Assembly: GCA_959347425.1 (NCBI GenBank)
Contig: OY365741.1
Span: forward strand, 1,326,501 to 1,390,500
Direction: 5' to 3'
Length of the DNA stretch: 64,000 nt
From: an uncultured Amylibacter sp.
GTDB lineage: Bacteria; Pseudomonadota; Alphaproteobacteria; Rhodobacterales; Rhodobacteraceae
The notes under the pieces are model-generated. The model was not told where the DNA came from. It was given only the letters and a program-made list of their open reading frames with translations, and searched no databases. The position numbers and the translations under genes are program-made. Shown piece after piece: positions 59,876 to 64,000 of this stretch. Each line of letters opens with the position of its first letter. The first letter of the stretch is position 1.

Positions 59876-60967
59876 ATGCAACCCAGTGAAAAATATCAAT
59901 CTCTTATTACTCAAGGTGATTTGAAAGACGATACAGACCAACGTGCGGTTTTGGCGTATCTTGATGGGCTTTACCATGAGCTGCAAAACTATCGCGCGAA
60001 ATCGCGCTGGCACCTGTCGGGTTTGTTTGGCATGGCCGCGCCGCGCCCGCGGGGTTTGTATATTTTCGGCGGGGTTGGGCGTGGCAAATCCATGCTGATG
60101 GATTTGTTTTTCACCTGTACCAAGATGGAAAAAAAACGCCGTGTGCATTTCCACGCCTTTATGCAGGAAATCCAAGAAGACCTTGCCGAAGTGCGCAAAA
60201 CTGGCGCGATGGATGCGTTAAAGCCCGTGGCAAATCATTTGATTGAAACCACGACCTTGCTGTGTTTTGATGAAATGCACATCACCGATATTGCCGATGC
60301 GATGATTGTTGGGCGGTTGTTTGACGCGCTGTTTGATGGCGGGGTGATTATCGTTGCGACCGCCAATCCTGCACCGAGGGATTTGTATAAGGGCGGGTTG
60401 AACCGAGCGGCTTTTTTGCCGTTTATTGATTTGATAGAGCAAAATTTAATCGTGCATAATCTGGATGGCGGTGCTGATTATCGCATGGGGAAATTACGCG
60501 GGGCGACTCGGTATTTTATGTCTGATAGTGAAAAACAAATTGACACACAAATTGATACGCTTTGGCGTGGTTTTGCCAATACGGATACCCCGCGAATCAT
60601 AAAACGCAAAGGGCGCGAGGTTCAAATTCCGCAATTTCATAACGCCCACGGGCGCGGGCGGTTTGCCGATTTCTGCCAAACTCCGCTGGGTCCGGGCGAT
60701 TATCTGGCGATTGCACAGGCTTGCCGCGTTTTGTTTATCACCGATATTCCCATTTTAACCGCGAGCGATGACAGTGCCGCCAAGCGGTTTATCACCATGA
60801 TTGATACACTTTACGAAGCCCAAGTTAATGTGATTATCTCTGCCGCCGCTCCGCCCGATAAATTATATCAGGGCAAGAAACTAGCCTTTGAATTCCAACG
60901 CACAGCGTCACGCCTATATGAAATGCAAGGCACGGATTGGGGCGCAATAAACCCCAACCCCAAATAA
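59876..60967 (+). CDS. zapE: ZapE/AFG1-family ATPase
   Basis: 363 residues. Walker A GGVGRGKSMLMD (about 62-73), HFHAFMQEIQ (about 88), Walker B TLLCFDEMHITDIADAMIVG (about 124-143) and a sensor region (VIIVATANPAPRDLY). ZapE associates with the divisome and destabilises FtsZ rings under stress; the mitochondrial relative AFG1 aids protein quality control. It starts just after trhO. The last codons run into a CCCCAAATAAA repeat at the convergent boundary with gcvP. Confidence 0.95.
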   Translation: MQPSEKYQSLITQGDLKDDTDQRAVLAYLDGLYHELQNYRAKSRWHLSGLFGMAAPRPRGLYIFGGVGRGKSMLMDLFFTCTKMEKKRRVHFHAFMQEIQEDLAEVRKTGAMDALKPVANHLIETTTLLCFDEMHITDIADAMIVGRLFDALFDGGVIIVATANPAPRDLYKGGLNRAAFLPFIDLIEQNLIVHNLDGGADYRMGKLRGATRYFMSDSEKQIDTQIDTLWRGFANTDTPRIIKRKGREVQIPQFHNAHGRGRFADFCQTPLGPGDYLAIAQACRVLFITDIPILTASDDSAAKRFITMIDTLYEAQVNVIISAAAPPDKLYQGKKLAFEFQRTASRLYEMQGTDWGAINPNPK

Positions 60968-61004
60968 ACCCCACATAAATTCCCCAAATAAACTCTGGGG
61001 CGGA

Positions 61005-63854
61005 TTAATCCATATAATCTTCCAACGGCGGGCAGATACAGATAAGATTCCTATCACCATAGGCATTATCAACCCGATTGACTGGCACCCAGTATTTATC
61101 CACGCCGAACGCGCCCGCAGGATAACACGCCTGTTTGCGAGTATAGGGGCGATCCCACTCGCCGACCAAATCGGCAACGGTATGGGGTGCATTTTTCAAT
61201 GGATTATTATCCGCGCTGATTTTGCCATCCTCTATATCCTGTGCCTCTTGGCGAATCGATAGCATCGCGTCAATAAAGCGATCAATCTCTGCCTTTGGTT
61301 CGGATTCGGTCGGCTCAATCATCAGAGTCCCCGCCACAGGCCAGCTCATCGTTGGTGCGTGAAAGCCATTATCCATAAGCCGTTTGGCGATATCATCAAC
61401 ACTCACCCCAGTTTTATCGGTAAGCGGGCGAATATCCAAAATACATTCATGGGCAACACAGCCCGTCTTGGCACTATAAAGAATTGGATAGGCATCGCGC
61501 AGACGCGTTGCAATATAATTGGCGTTTAGAATAGCAATCCTGCTGGCATCGGCCAAACCTGTGCCACCCATCAGCAAAATATACGCCCAGCTAACCGGCA
61601 AAATAGACGGCGAGCCAAAGGGTGCGGCCGAAACAGGCCCCATATCGGTTGAAAAAGTATCCTCTGTATGACCCGGTAAAAACGGCGCAAGATGGGATTT
61701 CACCCCAATCGGCCCCATGCCCGGCCCGCCACCACCGTGGGGAATGCAAAAGGTTTTATGCAGGTTTAAGTGGCTGACATCCCCGCCGATTTGCCCTGGT
61801 TGCACCAGCCCAACCATCGCGTTCAAATTCGCCCCGTCAATATAAACTTGCCCGCCGTGTTTGTGGGTGATTTCGCAAACCTGCTGTACCGTTTCCTCAA
61901 ACACCCCGTGGGTGGAAGGATAGGTAATCATACATGCCGCCAAGTTTTTGGAGTGCTCTTTTGCTTTTGCTTCAAAATCCACCAAATCGATATTACCGTC
62001 TTCATCGGATTTTATCACCACGACCTGCCAGCCAACCATCTGTGCCGAGGCAGGATTCGTCCCATGCGCCGATACCGGAATCAAACAGACATTGCGGTGG
62101 GCTTCCTTACGTGACGCGTGATAGCCACGAATCGTCAAAAGCCCAGCGTATTCGCCCTGTGCGCCCGAATTTGGCTGTTGGGAAATCGCGTCATAGCCGG
62201 TAATTTCACACAATTTCTCGTTCAAATCGGTTATCATTTCGGTATAACCCTGCGCCTGTTCAATCGGGGCAAAGGGGTGCATATTGGCGAATTCAGGCCA
62301 AGTCACAGGTATCATTTCTATCGTTGCATTCAGCTTCATCGTGCAAGAGCCCAAAGGAATCATCGCGCGATCCAACGCAAGGTCGCGGTCGGCCAAACGG
62401 CGCATATAGCGGGTGATTTCCGCCTCTGCCCTGTTTTTGCGGAATACGGGATGGGTTAAAATATCCCCCTCACGCAACATCGCATCAGGCAGACGGTATT
62501 CGCGGTTTGCTTGGCTGTCGTCTTCTTGATTTATGCCGAAAGCAGCCCAAACAGATTCTATCGTTTCGGGGCGAGTTTGTTCATCAATACTAATCCCCAC
62601 GGTGTCCGTGCCGATTTTACGCAGATTCACGCCATTCGCCACGGCCGCCGACATAATCGTGTTTTGGAATGTGCCGACATTTATCGTGATTGTATCAAAA
62701 AAGACTTTTGGACTGACAGTAAAACCGTTTTGTTCCAGTCCCTTTGCCAAACGCGCGGTTTTGCGATGCACCGATTCGGCAATCGCTTTAATCCCATCTG
62801 GACCGTGATAAACCGCGTACATGGAGGCAATAACCGCCAGCAGAGCCTGCGCCGTGCAGATGTTAGAATTCGCCTTTTCACGGCGGATATGTTGCTCGCG
62901 CGTTTGCAGGGCAAGGCGATAGGCCTTGTTGCCTCGGCTATCAATCGACACGCCGATAATCCGCCCGGGCATCATGCGTTTGTAATCCTCGCGACACGCC
63001 ATATAGGCGGCGTGGGGTCCGCCATAGCCCATCGGCACGCCAAATCTTTGCGTGGAACCCACGGCAATATCCGCGTCCATTTCGCCCGGGGATTTCAGCA
63101 AAGCCAGCGCCAGCGGGTCTGCAATAATCGTCACCAACGCCTTATGTTCATGCAATTCTTTTATTACTTTGGTGAAATCACGGACATTGCCATGCGTTCC
63201 CGGATATTGGAAAATCGCCCCGAAAACTTTATCTGCGGGCAGGTCTTCCACCGCACCCACGATGATTTTTATTCCCAGAGGCTCGGCACGGGTTTTCATC
63301 AATGCGATGTTTTGCGGATGGGCGTTTTCATCAATGAAAAATGTATCCATCTTGGATTTGGACGCACGGTGCGACATTGTCATAGCCTCTGCCGCCGCCG
63401 TGGATTCATCCAAAAGCGAAGCATTGGCAACGCTTAACCCCGTTAAATCAGAGACCATAGTTTGGAAGTTCAACAAAGCCTCCAGCCGTCCTTGGGCAAT
63501 CTCTGGCTGATAGGGGGTATATGCCGTGTACCAAGCTGGATTTTCCAAGATATTGCGCAAAATCGGCGCAGGTGTGGAAGTGCCATAATAGCCCTGCCCA
63601 ATCAGTGAAGTCAAAACCTGATTTTTCTCAGCAATTTCCTTCATGTGAATCAATGCGTCACGTTCGGTCATACCGTTGTCCAACTTCAACGGCTGTTTCT
63701 GGCGAATCGCATCAGGGATGGTGGCGGATATCAAATCGTCCAATGACTTATAGCCAACGGTTTTCAGCATAGCCGATATTTCTGTGGGTGAAGGGCCAAT
63801 ATGACGGCGATTGGCGAAGTCATAGGCAAAATAATCTGTAGGTTTGAAAGCCAT
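61005..63854 (-). CDS. gcvP: Glycine dehydrogenase (decarboxylating), P-protein, GcvP
   Basis: 949 residues from ATG 63854 (AAGGA 9 bases upstream; the frame to 63953 has no such site). PLP-dependent first step of the glycine cleavage system. Single-chain form: N-terminal half ([50 protein letters not shown]) and C-terminal half with [16 protein letters not shown] [20 protein letters not shown], and the PLP-lysine segment [20 protein letters not shown]. gcvT and gcvH are not in the window. Confidence 0.98.
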   Translation of the reverse strand: MAFKPTDYFAYDFANRRHIGPSPTEISAMLKTVGYKSLDDLISATIPDAIRQKQPLKLDNGMTERDALIHMKEIAEKNQVLTSLIGQGYYGTSTPAPILRNILENPAWYTAYTPYQPEIAQGRLEALLNFQTMVSDLTGLSVANASLLDESTAAAEAMTMSHRASKSKMDTFFIDENAHPQNIALMKTRAEPLGIKIIVGAVEDLPADKVFGAIFQYPGTHGNVRDFTKVIKELHEHKALVTIIADPLALALLKSPGEMDADIAVGSTQRFGVPMGYGGPHAAYMACREDYKRMMPGRIIGVSIDSRGNKAYRLALQTREQHIRREKANSNICTAQALLAVIASMYAVYHGPDGIKAIAESVHRKTARLAKGLEQNGFTVSPKVFFDTITINVGTFQNTIMSAAVANGVNLRKIGTDTVGISIDEQTRPETIESVWAAFGINQEDDSQANREYRLPDAMLREGDILTHPVFRKNRAEAEITRYMRRLADRDLALDRAMIPLGSCTMKLNATIEMIPVTWPEFANMHPFAPIEQAQGYTEMITDLNEKLCEITGYDAISQQPNSGAQGEYAGLLTIRGYHASRKEAHRNVCLIPVSAHGTNPASAQMVGWQVVVIKSDEDGNIDLVDFEAKAKEHSKNLAACMITYPSTHGVFEETVQQVCEITHKHGGQVYIDGANLNAMVGLVQPGQIGGDVSHLNLHKTFCIPHGGGGPGMGPIGVKSHLAPFLPGHTEDTFSTDMGPVSAAPFGSPSILPVSWAYILLMGGTGLADASRIAILNANYIATRLRDAYPILYSAKTGCVAHECILDIRPLTDKTGVSVDDIAKRLMDNGFHAPTMSWPVAGTLMIEPTESEPKAEIDRFIDAMLSIRQEAQDIEDGKISADNNPLKNAPHTVADLVGEWDRPYTRKQACYPAGAFGVDKYWVPVNRVDNAYGDRNLICICPPLEDYMD

Positions 63855-63901
63855 GTTTGTGTTCCTTTTGATAAGCCAGATTGAGTCGGCTAGGTTGGTT
63901 T

Positions 63902-63939
63902 GTGTGGCAAGTATATGCCAGTGTGGCAGGTATATGCCA
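63902..63939 (-). promoter_or_regulatory. Tandem 19-bp repeat upstream of gcvP
   Basis: Two copies of a 19-base unit, GTGTGGCAAGTATATGCCA and its one-base variant GTGTGGCAGGTATATGCCA, each containing an imperfect palindrome (GGCAnGTATATGCC), 48-85 bases before the gcvP ATG. Could be an operator; no regulator is adjacent. Confidence 0.45.
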
Positions 63940-64000
63940 GTGTGATGGGGCAAGGCTTATGTGGGCAAAACCCACAAAAACATTGCAAAAATTAACCGAT

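Noticed and set aside
62511..63437. 308-codon plus-strand frame opposite gcvP
   Set aside because: Antisense shadow of gcvP; composition Cys/His/Arg-rich as expected for such shadows.
63855..64000. Glycine riboswitch ahead of gcvP
   Set aside because: No tandem aptamer-like sequence visible; the repeats are short DNA palindromes instead, and the region is cut by the window edge.

Overview
The window reads as ordinary chromosome of an alphaproteobacterium, not a phage or plasmid. The main evidence is gene order and family content: secB/fxsA divergent from timA(Tim44-like)-smr; rimP-nusA-ylxR-infB; lepB-rnc-era-DUF1491-recO; DUF1244/N-formylglutamate amidohydrolase divergent from pyk; CobN-type (aerobic) cobalt chelation; and DUF1244, DUF1491 and YlxR-L7Ae proteins typical of the class. 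Betaine/methylated-glycine genes (BCCT transporter, two dimethylglycine/sarcosine dehydrogenase-like flavoproteins, gcvP) would suit a marine heterotroph, but that is inference. No rRNA, tRNA, CRISPR, integrase or transposase gene was found.

Layout: 1-6 kb holds a truncated cysteine-repeat lipoprotein, xdhC plus an 8-oxoguanine deaminase-like amidohydrolase (purine catabolism), an enolase-superfamily enzyme overlapping an HD-domain protein, and a membrane di-iron hydroxylase. 7-12.6 kb is a hupE-cobW-cobN operon (cobalt uptake, metallochaperone, chelatase). 12.6-22.5 kb has an A+T-rich orphan ORF, DUF1244/FGase/pyk, rpmI-rplT, a pheS-pheT pair split by a cupin and a coiled membrane protein, and alanine dehydrogenase. 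22.6-25.9 kb is an fdhD-mobA-mobB/moeA operon for molybdenum cofactor and formate dehydrogenase maturation. 26-30.4 kb holds secB, fxsA, timA, smr, an MFS transporter and periplasmic msrA. 30.9-36.6 kb is the translation/transcription operon rimP-nusA-ylxR-infB. 36.8-41.6 kb holds a DMT exporter and recO/era/rnc/lepB. 41.9-46.6 kb holds a BCCT transporter, a 24-residue lipoprotein, a DUF3800 protein, a Sel1 protein and accA. 46.8-52.2 kb is smc followed by two tandem orphan DNA methyltransferases. 52.3-58.2 kb has a GFA protein and two flavin dehydrogenases flanking an FMN protein. 58.3-61 kb has a queuosine-precursor transporter, trhO and zapE, and 61-63.9 kb is gcvP.

The most unusual signal lies between the genes. 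Many intergenic gaps carry degenerate arrays with a strict 7-bp period (units such as CTAATCA, TTAATCG, ATTCACA, ATTCACC and their complements). They usually begin exactly at gene 3' ends, where they often supply the stop codon; in one case (smc) they overlap the predicted -10 box. A second family, a palindromic element near 26.0 and 30.6 kb, has identical arms and a different but self-complementary centre. Coding regions in the same window contain in-frame 12-15 bp tandem duplications (nusA, ylxR, infB, lepB, cupin), so the genome looks prone to short tandem repeat expansion.

Metabolic links: BCCT uptake of betaine-type solutes, the DMGDH/SarDH-like enzymes and GcvP would form a route from methylated glycines to one-carbon units. 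HupE, CobW and CobN would serve cobalt insertion into B12. XdhC with the oxoguanine deaminase, and FdhD/MobA/MobB-MoeA, point to molybdoenzymes (xanthine dehydrogenase, formate dehydrogenase) encoded outside the window.
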